Assembly (NCBI GenBank): GCA_016214985.1
Contig: JACRMM010000004.1
Coordinates: forward strand, 124,001 to 188,000
Source: Deltaproteobacteria bacterium
GTDB taxonomy: Bacteria; Desulfobacterota; Deferrisomatia; Deferrisomatales; JACRMM01
Direction of reading: 5' to 3'
Length of the DNA: 64,000 nucleotides
Each line of letters starts with the position of its first letter. The first letter of the stretch is position 1. The notes under the pieces are model-generated. The model was not told where the DNA came from and did no database searches. It saw nothing but the letters and a program-made list of their open reading frames with translations. Of this stretch, positions 30,772 through 40,091 are shown one piece after another. A program made the translations under genes and the position numbers.

Positions 30772-32997
30772 TCAGGCCTTGCGGACCACGACCGGGACCG
30801 GGCTCCAGTCCTGGGCCCCGTCGGGGCCCGGGCGGAAGGGCAGGAGCCCGCGGAGCCGGACGCCGGGACCCTCGGCCTCCCACCAGATGGGATCGCCGGG
30901 CTGGGGCGCCGGAATGGCGAGGCCCAGGGGATTGGAGAGGAAGTCCTTGCGGCGCACGAGCAGGGTACGATCCCTGGGTGGGTGCTCGAGGGTCTTGGCC
31001 ACAGCGGCTGCCCCGCCGGCCCAGTGGCCGAGACCGTCGGGCAGGGCCACGGCTCCGAAGTGGATCCCCTGGATCGTTCGGGCGCGGACCTGCACCTCGC
31101 CCTGGGCCGTCTGCAGGATGATCGCGTCGCCCGTGCGCACGCCCAGCCGGGCCGCGGTGTCGGGGTGGAGGTAGGCCTCGCACCGATGGGCGATCTCGAG
31201 GCCCCGGCGGGAGTTGGCGTAGGCGCGGGGAAGGTTGGCCGACGCGTGGCCCACGAGGCTCAGGGCCGCGGGGGCCTGCGGCTCGGCCGGGATGTAGCGA
31301 GCCAGGGAGACCCGCGGTCGGGCAGCGGGTGGCTCCGCTTCCTCGCTCACCCAGATGCCCCGCCTCCGCAGCGCCTCAAGGCTTCCCGGTCCCCAGGTGC
31401 GGCGCAAGAGCTCCTCGAGGAACGACCGGGTGTCCGCGTAGCCGGCATAGGCGCCGGCTCTCCCCATCCGCGTTGCGAGGCCCAGGAGCACGTCGCTCAC
31501 GCTGCGAGCCTCGCCGAGGGGGCGCGGCCACGGCTCGAAGAAGGACAGGTGCTCGCCTTTCGGATCCTTGAGCTTATCGGGCTCCGAGTCGGCCCGCGTG
31601 ACCGGCTGCTGGAGGAAGAGGTAGGGGCGGCCGTCGGGCAGGCACCCTTCCGCCAGTCCCCAGCTCTCGAACGCGGTGGCGAGCGGGAGGAAGAGGTCTG
31701 CCAGCCTGGCGGTCTCGGTGAGATGGGTGTCCATCACGACCAGCGTCGCGATCTTCTCCCGGTCCTCCAGGGCCCGGCTCACCTCTCGGGCCTGGGGCGC
31801 GTCATAGGCCGGGTTGGCGTTGGTCACCCAGTAGAGGTCCGCGGAGGTATGCCCCTGGACCAACTCGGCCAGCCACGCCTCGGGTGCTCGGCCCCGCCGG
31901 GCCGGTTTGACGTAGTACGGTCCCCGGCCGGTCGGGATGCCGCCAGGGCTGTCGACGGCTCCGACGAGGTGGTTGAGGAGCGCTGCGGCCGGGGCCGCCG
32001 GCGAGCCGGGCGGCGCGAGCGCGACCGAGGGCCGCCGCTGCGCGAACTCGTCGGCGAGGCGAGAGAGGTCTGCGGCGCGCAGCCCCGATGATCGCTCCAC
32101 TGCCTCGGGCGTGTACGCGTGCAGGGCCGCGAGGAGCCGGCTCGGGGCATCGCCCAGATGTGCCGCGACGGCGGGTGCGTCGAAGCGACGGTCGGTCAGC
32201 AGCAGGCGGGCCATGCCGTAGGCGACGCACGACTCGGCTCCCGGGGCGACGCGATGCCAGGTAGCGAGGCTGCCGGTCACCCCTTCGAGGCTGTCGAGGG
32301 AGTGCAGGCGCGCGCCGGATCGGCGCGCTGCGGCGAGGCTGCGCGCCACGGGCACCGCGAAATGGCCGTCAAAGGGGCGGGCGCCGAGGAGCAGCACCGT
32401 GCGGGACCGCGACAGGTCGGGCCATAGGACCGGAGCGCCGTAGAGGCTCTCGCCGGAGCCCGGGCCCGGACGGCCCGGGAATGGCTCGTCGACCAGCAGC
32501 TCTGCCCAGGCGAAGGCGGGCCGAAGCTCCTCGACGAGGAGCTCCTCCTGACCCAGGTGAAGCACTCGCCGGGTGGTTCGCTCTCCCAGGTGCCCCTCGA
32601 GGAGGGCCAGGGCCCGGTCCCACCCGATCGGCTCCCACTGCCCGGAGCCGCGGGGCCCCTTTCGCACGAGGGGCTGCAGCACACGTTCGGGGTCGTAGAC
32701 CCTCTCGAGTCCGGCGTGGGCTCGGCTGCACAGGCCGCCCTGGTTGGTCGGAGAGCCGGAGGCCCCCTGGACCTGGACCACCCGGTCGCCGTCCCGGAAG
32801 GCGAGCAGGGCGCAGTGGGCGGGGCATGATCGGCACACCGTAGCGAGCGGGTCCCGGTACTTGCGCAGCGCCCGCCCCGTGTCCGCGTTCCACGGTTTCG
32901 CCGCGGAGCGCAGCAGCCGGCGTTGGTTGTCCACGGCGAGGCCGGCGGTACCGGCGGCACCGGCGATCAGGAAGTTGCGGCGGGTCCAGGGGCTCAC
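30772..32997 (-). CDS. TAT-exported molybdopterin oxidoreductase, orphan catalytic subunit
   Basis: The GTG start follows AGAGGAGC. The 741-residue product opens with a twin-arginine signal (RRNFLIAGAAGTAGLA). The 4Fe-4S site is CRSCPAHCALLAF with a fourth Cys in GGLCSRAHA. Central Mo-bisPGD motifs include VTNANPAYDAPQA and LVVMDTHLTETARLADLFLP. The C-terminal dinucleotide-binding domain has HPDTAARLGVRTGDAIILQT and ALPDGLGHWAGG. It resembles the catalytic subunit of polysulfide/thiosulfate-type enzymes. No Fe-S subunit or NrfD-type anchor is adjacent, so its electron partner is unknown. Confidence 0.85.
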   Translation of the reverse strand: MSPWTRRNFLIAGAAGTAGLAVDNQRRLLRSAAKPWNADTGRALRKYRDPLATVCRSCPAHCALLAFRDGDRVVQVQGASGSPTNQGGLCSRAHAGLERVYDPERVLQPLVRKGPRGSGQWEPIGWDRALALLEGHLGERTTRRVLHLGQEELLVEELRPAFAWAELLVDEPFPGRPGPGSGESLYGAPVLWPDLSRSRTVLLLGARPFDGHFAVPVARSLAAARRSGARLHSLDSLEGVTGSLATWHRVAPGAESCVAYGMARLLLTDRRFDAPAVAAHLGDAPSRLLAALHAYTPEAVERSSGLRAADLSRLADEFAQRRPSVALAPPGSPAAPAAALLNHLVGAVDSPGGIPTGRGPYYVKPARRGRAPEAWLAELVQGHTSADLYWVTNANPAYDAPQAREVSRALEDREKIATLVVMDTHLTETARLADLFLPLATAFESWGLAEGCLPDGRPYLFLQQPVTRADSEPDKLKDPKGEHLSFFEPWPRPLGEARSVSDVLLGLATRMGRAGAYAGYADTRSFLEELLRRTWGPGSLEALRRRGIWVSEEAEPPAARPRVSLARYIPAEPQAPAALSLVGHASANLPRAYANSRRGLEIAHRCEAYLHPDTAARLGVRTGDAIILQTAQGEVQVRARTIQGIHFGAVALPDGLGHWAGGAAAVAKTLEHPPRDRTLLVRRKDFLSNPLGLAIPAPQPGDPIWWEAEGPGVRLRGLLPFRPGPDGAQDWSPVPVVVRKA

Positions 32998-33104
32998 GGG
33001 ACGCTCCTCTTGGGGGCCGTGCCGGCGTGGGAGGGCCTGTGCCGGGAGGTACGCGCGCGCATGGTAAAGAGGAGGCGCGCGGGTGTCAACGGCTAGCCGG
33101 CTGG

Positions 33105-33190
33105 GGAGCTGGGAGGCTGGGAGGCTGGGAGGGTTGACGACAAAAGGCCAGTCGTCAAGGGCGATCCCCGGTCTTTACGTCCCAGCCTCC
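33105..33190. repeat. Nested palindromic repeat between kinase and Mo-enzyme genes
   Basis: GGAGGCTGGGA (33120-33130) is complementary to TCCCAGCCTCC (33180-33190). Inside, TTGACGAC (33134-33141) is complementary to GTCGTCAA (33151-33158). CTGGGAG units repeat upstream of the left arm. The outer arms share their core with the spacer at 14303-14366. Confidence 0.62.
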
Positions 33191-33205
33191 AAGCGTTCCA
33201 GCGTC

Positions 33206-34756
33206 CTAGCTGCCGAGCGGCAGCGAGAAGGAGAATGTGCTCCCCTGGCCCGGGCGGCTCGTGAGCCAGATGCGCCCGCCGTGCAGCTCCACGAGGTTCT
33301 TGGCGATGGTGAGGCCGACCCCCGAGCCGCCCTCGTGCTTGCGAGTCGGGGGCTCTGCCTGCTGGAACTTCTGGAAGATCCGCTCCACGTCTTCGGGTCT
33401 GATCCCGGTGCCCTGGTCCTCGATCTCCACGAGCGCGAAGGGTCGATCCCCCTCGCTCGTCGGGTCCATCGGCCGGTCGGGGTCTCCGTGCGCGACCCGG
33501 GTGCGCGCGACGATCCTCCCGCGTTGGGAGAACTTGACCGCGTTGTCGAGCAGATTGAACGCCACGCGCAGGATCATCGTGGGGTCTACCCACACGGGCG
33601 GGACGTCCAGGGGTTCGAAGACGACCTCCAGGTTCTTGGCCTGGGCGCGCGGCCGCACCGAGGCCACGGCCGCCCGCAGGAGCTCGTTGAGGTCGGTCGG
33701 CCGGCGCTCCAGCTCTACCGTGCCCCGCTCGATGTCCTTCAGGGACAGGATGTTGTCGAGAATGTTCTGGAGATGCTTCCCGTTGGCCTCGATGAGCGAC
33801 AGGTCAGCCCGCTGCTCGTCGGTCAGCGTGCCCTCGGTCTCCCTCAGGAGCAGGCCGGAGTACCCGATGACCGCATTGAGGGGCGTCTTGAGCTCATGAT
33901 TGATATTGTTAAGGAACTCGTCCTTGATGCGGTTCGCTTCCTCCAGGCTCGAGTGCTGGGCGCGCAGTTCGGTCAAGGCCGTTTCGAGCTCCGAGGTGCG
34001 CTCCTGCACGCGACGCTGAAGTTGCTCGTTGTGGCGCGCGATCTCCGACTGGGCGCCGCGCAGGTCGCGGTTGGCGGTTTCCAGTTTCCGGGTCCGCTCC
34101 CTCACCCGCTCCTCGAGGCCGCGGTTCGCCTGCTTGAGCTCGAGGAACAGCAGGGCGTGGGAGACCGCGATGGCGAGGTAGCTCGCGAGGATCGACCACA
34201 GTGGGAGGCGGCGGTTGTCGAGGCCGAAGCGCTCAGGGTGGCTGAGATTCACGGCGCCCAACGGCTCGTCCTGCACGGCGAGCGGGAGGCAGGCGAGGCT
34301 TCCCACGGCCACCTCACCGACATTCGGCAGGAACCGGGGATCTGCGGCCGCGTCCTCGGCCAGGAGTGCCTTCCCTTCGCTGAGGCAGCAGCCCACCAGA
34401 CCGTGTCCGTGGCTGAACAGGGCCTTCGGGTGCCCCTCGGGACCGAAGTAGCTGGCGCGCCGCTCCTTGCGCCCCAGGGCGGCCAGGAGCGAAAGCTCTC
34501 GAGTCTTCGGTGAGAGCAGCATGATGGACGCGTTTCGGGCGTCGGAAGCCTCGAGGAACATCCTCAGCGCTTGACCCGCCACGTCCTCGAGCCTCGTGGA
34601 GCTCTTGAACAGAAGGCCCAGCTCGCCCAGCACACCGAGCTCCTGGATCTTGTTCTCCAACTCCTGGGTCGTATTGCGCAGGGTCCGGACGTAGAGCTCC
34701 TTCTGGTGCTCCAGCCGGTGGAAGACCTCTTCGGTGATCGGGCTCCGTCCGGGCAT
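33206..34756 (-). CDS. GAF-domain sensor histidine kinase
   Basis: The 516-residue product has an N-terminal helix, a GAF-like domain at ~40-210 (DARNASIMLLSPKTRELSLL to LPLAVQDEPLGAVNL), a coiled coil rich in Glu/Arg at ~215-280, then HisKA with the phospho-acceptor His in NNINHELKTPLNAVIGYSG and an ATPase domain (LRVAFNLLDNAVKFSQRG, GTGIRPEDVERIF, GSGVGLTIAKNLVELHGG). There are no clear transmembrane helices, so it is probably cytosolic. Its output may be one of the regulators encoded upstream. Confidence 0.9.
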   Translation of the reverse strand: MPGRSPITEEVFHRLEHQKELYVRTLRNTTQELENKIQELGVLGELGLLFKSSTRLEDVAGQALRMFLEASDARNASIMLLSPKTRELSLLAALGRKERRASYFGPEGHPKALFSHGHGLVGCCLSEGKALLAEDAAADPRFLPNVGEVAVGSLACLPLAVQDEPLGAVNLSHPERFGLDNRRLPLWSILASYLAIAVSHALLFLELKQANRGLEERVRERTRKLETANRDLRGAQSEIARHNEQLQRRVQERTSELETALTELRAQHSSLEEANRIKDEFLNNINHELKTPLNAVIGYSGLLLRETEGTLTDEQRADLSLIEANGKHLQNILDNILSLKDIERGTVELERRPTDLNELLRAAVASVRPRAQAKNLEVVFEPLDVPPVWVDPTMILRVAFNLLDNAVKFSQRGRIVARTRVAHGDPDRPMDPTSEGDRPFALVEIEDQGTGIRPEDVERIFQKFQQAEPPTRKHEGGSGVGLTIAKNLVELHGGRIWLTSRPGQGSTFSFSLPLGS

Positions 34757-34841
34757 CCGTCCTCCACCGCTACGGCTCGGGGAGTGGCGCGTCCCCGCCT
34801 TGGAGCGTTCCAGGTTTTCGGCGCTGTGGCGATCTCGCTTC

Positions 34842-35633
34842 CTACGCGATCGCTTGGTAGAAGGCCTGGGCCTCTGCCCGCGCGCTCTCCAGGTGCGTCG
34901 CGAGGTCGACCATCAACCCCTCCGGTGGAGCCTCCTCGTCCTCGTCCCGCGGCTCGCCGATGAGCAGATCGTCGACCGCCCGGAGCACCTCCCAGTCGGG
35001 CCGCAGCTCCGCCCGGAGCCCCCCAGCATGATGGTGGCGCACGACCTCGATAACGTGGGCCGGCAGGGACCACGCCTCCAGGGCCTCGGCCCCGGCCTCA
35101 GCGTGATCCGCGCCGAAGTGGTCCCTCTCCCAGGTGCGCAGCGACGGTCGATCGGCCAACTGCTCGAGGGCTTCCAGGTAGGGCTCCGGCTCGCGGGCCA
35201 GAAAGAGGAGCTTGCCCAGGTCGTGCAGGAGCCCGGCCAGGAACAGAGCCTCGGCCTCCGAGCGCCAGGGCGACGAGGGCAGGCGGCGGGCCAGATGGCG
35301 GCAGCCCATGCCGCAGAGGTAGGCGTGGACCCATAGGTCCTCGGCCCGGGCCGGCAGCGGACGGTCTCTCCAGAGCTCCAGGAGCGTCGCACCGAGGGCC
35401 ACCGCCTGAACGGTGGTCCGGCCGAGCACCAGCGCGGCCCGCTCGAGGTCGCCGACCTGCCGATGCAGCCCGTAGTAGGCGGAGTTGGCCAAGCGCAGGA
35501 GACGGCTGGCGATGCCAGGGTCCCCCTCTACCGTGCTGACCAGCTCCGCCAGGGAGTATTCGTCCCTGGCGCAGACCGACAGCAGGCGCGCCACGGCCGC
35601 CGGGAGGCTCGGCGGCGCCGCCGGGCCCCTCAC
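34842..35633 (-). CDS. HDOD-domain signalling protein
   Basis: The GTG overlaps the stop of the upstream hybrid kinase (GTGA). The 263-residue product has the HDOD pattern LPAAVARLLSV, VEGDPGIASRLLRLANSAYY, LGRTTVQAVALGATL and FLAGLLHDLGKLLFLA with an intact HD pair, plus VIEVVRHHHAG. HDOD proteins regulate other signalling proteins or motility; catalysis is uncertain. Overlap means it is co-translated with the kinase. Confidence 0.85.
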   Translation of the reverse strand: MRGPAAPPSLPAAVARLLSVCARDEYSLAELVSTVEGDPGIASRLLRLANSAYYGLHRQVGDLERAALVLGRTTVQAVALGATLLELWRDRPLPARAEDLWVHAYLCGMGCRHLARRLPSSPWRSEAEALFLAGLLHDLGKLLFLAREPEPYLEALEQLADRPSLRTWERDHFGADHAEAGAEALEAWSLPAHVIEVVRHHHAGGLRAELRPDWEVLRAVDDLLIGEPRDEDEEAPPEGLMVDLATHLESARAEAQAFYQAIA

Positions 35634-36856
35634 GGTGTCCCTGCAGCGGCCAGGTGGCAGGGGAAGAAGAGCTGGAAGGTGGTCCCTTCCCCCAAGACGC
35701 TTTGCACGTCGATGCGTCCTCCCAGATCCTCCACGATCTCCTTGACGATGTAGAGGCCGAGGCCCGTGCCCTGCCCTCGGGGCTTCGTCGTGAAGAAGGG
35801 GGAGAAGAGGCGGTCCTGGTACTCGGGCGCGATTCCGGTGCCGTTGTCCTCGACCTCGACGCACACGAAGTCCTCGCACCGCGAGCGGGCTCGAAGGACC
35901 GCGGTTCCGCAGGCCGGGGGCTCGGGGGGGGTCTCTGCCTCGAACCGGCCGGAGATCGCCTGGGCCGCGTTGCGGAGCAGATTGACGAAGACGTGATGGA
36001 GTTGGCTCTCGCTGGCCCGAATTGCGGGAAGGTCGTCGTCGATCTCGGTCTCCACTCGGATCCCTCGCACCCGGAACTCGTGCTCGGAGAGCACGAGCGC
36101 GTCGGCGAGCACGCGGGAGAGGTGGACGACGCTCTTCGTGCTCTCCGAGGGGCGGGCGAAGGAGGTGAGGCCCTCGGAGAGACGCTGGATGCGGTCGACG
36201 TTTCGCTGCACCCGCTCCAGATGAGGCCGCAGCCGGGAGTCCTCCGGGGTCTCCCGCAAGAGCATCTGGACCGAAAAGGAAATGCTCGACAGAGGGTTGT
36301 TGAGCTCGTGGGCGACGCCGGCCGCCATCTCGCCGAGGCTCGCCAGCTTGTCCTTGTGCCGGATCTGCTCGTGGGTGACCCGGAGCTGTCCGAGGCTCGA
36401 CTCCAGACGGTTGACCAGCTTGCGCGTGTGCTCCCGCAAATAGAAGCTCTCCTCGGCAGGCTTGATGTGCTCGCGCTTACCGCGGATGTACTCGCGAACT
36501 CTCTGAGGGAAGGTGTGGATGTCGATGGGCTTGGGAATGTACCCGTCGCAGCCCGCCACCAGGGATCGCTTGCGGTCACTCCGAAGCGCGTTGACGGTCA
36601 CCGCGATGATGGGGATGGTCTCGAATCCGCAGATGTTCTTGAGTTTGGTGGCCGCCTCGTACCCGTCCATGCCGGGCAGATTGATGTCCATCAGGATCAG
36701 GTCGAGGTTGTCCCGCTCTTCCACTGCTTTGCGCACGCCGTCGAACCCGTCTTGGGCGTGAAGCACCTCAAAGCCCTCGTCTCTTAGAAGCCTCTCTACG
36801 AGGCGAAAGTTCGCCGGGTTGTCCTCGATATAAAGAATTCTTCGGGGAGTGTCCAT
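35630..36856 (-). CDS. Receiver domain-histidine kinase fusion
   Basis: The ATG at 36856 follows GAGGGGGAC. The 408-residue product has a receiver domain first (RRILYIEDNPANFRLVERLL, phospho-Asp in LDLILMDINLPGMDGYEA, and conserved Lys in GYIPKPID), then a helical linker, then HisKA with His in EMAAGVAHELNNPLSSISFS and an ATPase domain (LLRNAAQAI, GTGIAPEYQDRLFSPFFTTK, GTGLGLYIVKEIVEDLGG). Receiver-first kinases usually take a phosphoryl signal from another kinase, perhaps the one at 33206. The HDOD gene follows by overlap. Confidence 0.9.
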   Translation of the reverse strand: MDTPRRILYIEDNPANFRLVERLLRDEGFEVLHAQDGFDGVRKAVEERDNLDLILMDINLPGMDGYEAATKLKNICGFETIPIIAVTVNALRSDRKRSLVAGCDGYIPKPIDIHTFPQRVREYIRGKREHIKPAEESFYLREHTRKLVNRLESSLGQLRVTHEQIRHKDKLASLGEMAAGVAHELNNPLSSISFSVQMLLRETPEDSRLRPHLERVQRNVDRIQRLSEGLTSFARPSESTKSVVHLSRVLADALVLSEHEFRVRGIRVETEIDDDLPAIRASESQLHHVFVNLLRNAAQAISGRFEAETPPEPPACGTAVLRARSRCEDFVCVEVEDNGTGIAPEYQDRLFSPFFTTKPRGQGTGLGLYIVKEIVEDLGGRIDVQSVLGEGTTFQLFFPCHLAAAGTP

Positions 36857-36999
36857 CACAAGTCCCCCTCAGCCATCCGCTGAGCCAAAAGTCGGCGTTG
36901 AATTCTAGTGTCGCCGGCACTTCCATGTAAAGAAGGAAATCTCGGAACTGCCTTGCGTTTCGCACGAGTTGGGCGCCTTGGTGTCCCCGTCCTTTTCGT

Positions 37000-37028
37000 T
37001 TGACTCGGGCCGGACCAGACGATATGAA
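37000..37028 (+). promoter_or_regulatory. Sigma-70 type promoter for leuB-like gene
   Basis: TTGACT (37000-37005), a 17-base spacer and TATGAA (37023-37028) lie about 50 bases before the start codon. It sits in the divergent region between this gene and the hybrid kinase. Confidence 0.7.
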
Positions 37029-37078
37029 ATACCTCCTTTTCTCATCGACCGAACACAGCGATGCAACAGGAGACAAGC

Positions 37079-38158
37079 ATGTCTAAAACGTACAAGATCG
37101 GCGTGCTGCCGGGTGACGGGACGGGCCCCGAGGTCGTGGCCCAGGGGCTGCGGGTGCTGGAGGCCGCGAGCCGGCGATTCGGATTCCAGACCGCGCTCGC
37201 GCACTACCCGTTCGGGGGAGAGCACTACCTGAAGACCGGGGAGACCCTGCCGGACTCGGCGATCCAGGAGTTTCGCACGCTCGACGCCATGTACCTGGGA
37301 GCCATCGGCCATCCCGACGTGAAGCCCGGCATCCTGGAGCGGGGGATCCTCCTGCGGGCGCGCTTCGAGCTCGACCAGTACATCAACCTGCGACCCGTAA
37401 AGCTCTACCCCGGCGTCGACACACCCTTGAAGGACAAGGGTCCCGAGCACATCGACTTCGTGGTGATCCGGGAGAACACCGAGGGGCTCTACGTGGGCGC
37501 CGGCGGGTTCCTGCGCAAGGGAACGCCCGACGAAGTGGCGGTCCAGGAGTCGATCAACACCCGCAAGGGTGCCGAGCGGTGTCTCCGGTATGCCTTCGAG
37601 TGCTGCCGCAAGCGCAATCGGTCCAAGAAGCTCACCCTGTGCGGCAAGACCAACGTCCTCACGTTCGCCTTCGACCTTTGGGAGCGGGCCTTCAACGAAC
37701 TGGGTGCCCAGTACCCGGACGTGGAGCGAGATTACGCCCACGTGGACGCGACGTGCATGTGGATGGTGAAGAATCCGGAATGGTTCGACGTGATCGTCAC
37801 GGACAACATGTTCGGCGACATCATCACGGACCTCGGCGCCATGATCCAGGGCGGCATGGGCATCGCGGCGGGAGGGAATATCAACCCCGAGGGGGTGAGC
37901 ATGTTCGAGCCGATTGGTGGTTCGGCCCCCAAGTACACGGGCCAGAACATCATCAACCCCCTCGCCGGCATCTGCGCCGCTGGCATGATGCTCGAGCACC
38001 TGGGAGAGACGGCCGCCGCACGGGCGATCGAAGAGGCCGTGATGTGGGTTACGTCGTCGAAGCTCAAGAGCCTCGCCGCGGGGCGGATGGGGTACTCCAC
38101 GAGCGAGGTGGGTGATCTGGTCGTCGACCACGTGCAAGGGCGTGCCGCCGCCGGCTGA
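37079..38158 (+). CDS. leuB: 3-Isopropylmalate dehydrogenase-type decarboxylating dehydrogenase
   Basis: AGGAGA at 37067-37072 sets the ATG at 37079 rather than an in-frame ATG at 37061. The 359-residue product has GVLPGDGTGPEVVAQGL, RFELDQYINLRPVKLYPGV (substrate-binding Arg), VVIRENTEGLYVGAGG, catalytic Lys-Asp pieces (GKTNVLTFAFDLW, DVIVTDNMFGDIITDL) and MFEPIGGSAPKYTGQN. This matches the IPMDH/ICDH family; the RFELDQYINLRP pattern fits leuB-like proteins. The leuACD partners are not adjacent, so an isocitrate or tartrate substrate cannot be ruled out. Confidence 0.82.
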   Translation: MSKTYKIGVLPGDGTGPEVVAQGLRVLEAASRRFGFQTALAHYPFGGEHYLKTGETLPDSAIQEFRTLDAMYLGAIGHPDVKPGILERGILLRARFELDQYINLRPVKLYPGVDTPLKDKGPEHIDFVVIRENTEGLYVGAGGFLRKGTPDEVAVQESINTRKGAERCLRYAFECCRKRNRSKKLTLCGKTNVLTFAFDLWERAFNELGAQYPDVERDYAHVDATCMWMVKNPEWFDVIVTDNMFGDIITDLGAMIQGGMGIAAGGNINPEGVSMFEPIGGSAPKYTGQNIINPLAGICAAGMMLEHLGETAAARAIEEAVMWVTSSKLKSLAAGRMGYSTSEVGDLVVDHVQGRAAAG

Positions 38159-38168
38159 GGGGCGCGGT

Positions 38169-39245
38169 ATGGCGCCCAGGGTGGGGGCGATGGCCTGTGG
38201 GGCTCGGGCCGCGCTCGTCTTCCTTCTGGCGATCGGAGTGGCGGCCTGCGGCGGGGCCGGCTCGTCCCTGCAGTGGCCGGCGGACCGCTCCTCCCCCGAG
38301 GTCCGGCCCGTGGCACTGAGGGTGCTGCGTCCCGCGCCGGTCAACCTCGCCGACGCCGGGATCGAGGTGGTCGCGGTCGCACCCTTCGAGGGGCCGGGCG
38401 GCGCGGAGATTGCCGACAACCTGGCCCGGCAGCTGGGCACCGAGGGACCCCTGCGTGCCCTGCCGCCCGAGGTCGGCCGCGATCGCCTCATGAAGTCCGG
38501 TGTCTCGGTATCCTGGGAAGCGGCAGGTTCTTCGCTGCGGCCACTGCGAGAGAGAGGAGGGGTGGACGGCGTCGTCGTCGGTCGCGTCGAGGTGTTCCAG
38601 GTCGAGGGGTGGGAGAAGCAATCGGAGGACACCCTCACCCCCCACAAGACCGGCGAGTACGGGTTCGTCCGAAACGAGGAGGGAAAGATCGCCTGGCGCG
38701 AGAAGGTGGAGTACGCTCGGGTGCCCCTCTACTGCCGAACCGACCGGGGAACCGTGGCCGCCGTGTACCGGGTGTGGGGAGCCGACCGGCCGTCGGCGGT
38801 GGCCACGGTGCGCCGGGAGCTGACCATGGAGATGCCGTCGTTCTGCTACCGGGTGGACGTGACCGACCGGCTCAGGCGCGAGGCCCAGAGCCGGCTCCTG
38901 CAGAAGCTCTTCCGGGAGCTCAACGCCCGCTTCCTTCAGGACGTGGTTCCCGGCGTCGAGAGCGTCACCGTGCCCTTCGAGGTGTTGCCTTCGGGCACCG
39001 AGCCGGGGCTCGTGTACCGAAACGAGCTTGCCCTCGTGTATGTGGGGCGCGGCGAGTGGACGCGGGCTCGCGAGATGTGGACGGAGTGCCTCGCGGAGCG
39101 CCCCGACCTCGCGGCAGCCCACTACAACCTGGCCCGCCTCGAACAGGCCCTAGGGCACACCACGGCCGCTGCCGGACTCCTGAACAAGGCGCTGGCGCTT
39201 CGGCCCAACCCGCTCTACCGGGCGGCGCTCCGCGAGGTTCGGTGA
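38169..39245 (+). CDS. Lipoprotein with C-terminal TPR-like repeats
   Basis: The 358-residue product has a lipoprotein signal (ALVFLLAIGVAACGG). An alternative Met seven codons in gives the same lipobox. A region at ~60-260 (VVAVAPFEGPGGAEIADNLA, VDGVVVGRVEVFQVEGWEKQ) resembles exported proteins that compute a regulated lipoprotein factor. The C-terminus has TPR motifs (RNELALVYVGRGEWTRAREM, AHYNLARLEQALGHTTAA). It follows the dehydrogenase by 10 bases. The function is unknown. Confidence 0.72.
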   Translation: MAPRVGAMACGARAALVFLLAIGVAACGGAGSSLQWPADRSSPEVRPVALRVLRPAPVNLADAGIEVVAVAPFEGPGGAEIADNLARQLGTEGPLRALPPEVGRDRLMKSGVSVSWEAAGSSLRPLRERGGVDGVVVGRVEVFQVEGWEKQSEDTLTPHKTGEYGFVRNEEGKIAWREKVEYARVPLYCRTDRGTVAAVYRVWGADRPSAVATVRRELTMEMPSFCYRVDVTDRLRREAQSRLLQKLFRELNARFLQDVVPGVESVTVPFEVLPSGTEPGLVYRNELALVYVGRGEWTRAREMWTECLAERPDLAAAHYNLARLEQALGHTTAAAGLLNKALALRPNPLYRAALREVR

Positions 39246-39338
39246 CGGACACCGGCTTCCAAGCGGGGTGGGTTTTTGCTACCTTGAGGGCCCTGAAGGC
39301 ACGGCGAAGAGAAAGAGCAACGACCGGGAGGAACGACC

Positions 39339-40088
39339 ATGTCGGGTCACAATAAATGGAGCACCATCAAGCACAAGAAGGGCAAGGCGGACGCCAAGCG
39401 CGGGAAGATCTTCTCCAAGCTCGTCAAGGAGATCACCGTGGCCGCCCGCCTGGGAGGCGGAGACCCCGAGGGCAACGCGCGGCTGCGCCAGGCGATCGAC
39501 AAGGCCAAGGCCGAGAGCATGCCCAAGGACAACATCGAGCGCGCCGTCAAGAAGGGCACCGGAGAGAGTGGCGGCGCCCAGTATGAGGAGATCCAGTACG
39601 AAGGCCGTGGACCCGGAGGCGTGGCGGTCCTGGTGGGCGTGCTGACCGACAACCGAAACCGCGCCGTCGCCGAGATCCGGCACGCGTTCACCAAGAACAA
39701 CGGGACGCTGGAGAAGACCGGGTCCGTGAGCTACCTGTTCGAGGCGAAGGGGTACCTCACGGTCCCCCTCTCTGCCGCGGACGAGGACCGGATCATGGAG
39801 GTCGCCCTCGAGGCCGGGGCGGAGGACATCCAGGCGTCCGGGGACCAGTGGGAGGTGACGACCGCGCCGGCCGACTTCTACGCGGTCCGGGAGGGGCTCG
39901 AGAAGGCCGGCCTTCCCTTGGACTCCTCGGACCTCACGATGATCGCCAAGGGGTCGGTGAAGGTCGAAGGAAAGCAGGCGGAGCAGATTCTGCGGCTCGT
40001 GGAGATGCTCGAGGACAGCGACGATGTGCAGAACGTCTACGCCAACTTCGACATCGACGAGGCGGAGATGGAGCGGCTGGCCGGGTAG
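39339..40088 (+). CDS. yebC: YebC/PmpR-family DNA/ribosome-associated regulator
   Basis: The 249-residue product begins [20 protein letters not shown], the family hallmark, with [43 protein letters not shown] and a C-terminal [20 protein letters not shown]. YebC proteins bind DNA or the ribosome and commonly precede ruvC. GGGAGGA precedes the ATG. Confidence 0.96.
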   Translation: MSGHNKWSTIKHKKGKADAKRGKIFSKLVKEITVAARLGGGDPEGNARLRQAIDKAKAESMPKDNIERAVKKGTGESGGAQYEEIQYEGRGPGGVAVLVGVLTDNRNRAVAEIRHAFTKNNGTLEKTGSVSYLFEAKGYLTVPLSAADEDRIMEVALEAGAEDIQASGDQWEVTTAPADFYAVREGLEKAGLPLDSSDLTMIAKGSVKVEGKQAEQILRLVEMLEDSDDVQNVYANFDIDEAEMERLAG

Positions 40089-40091
40089 CCC

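Noticed and set aside
33105-33140. Tandem CTGGGAG units considered as a CRISPR array
   Set aside because: The units are too short, there are no unique spacers, and they form palindrome arms.
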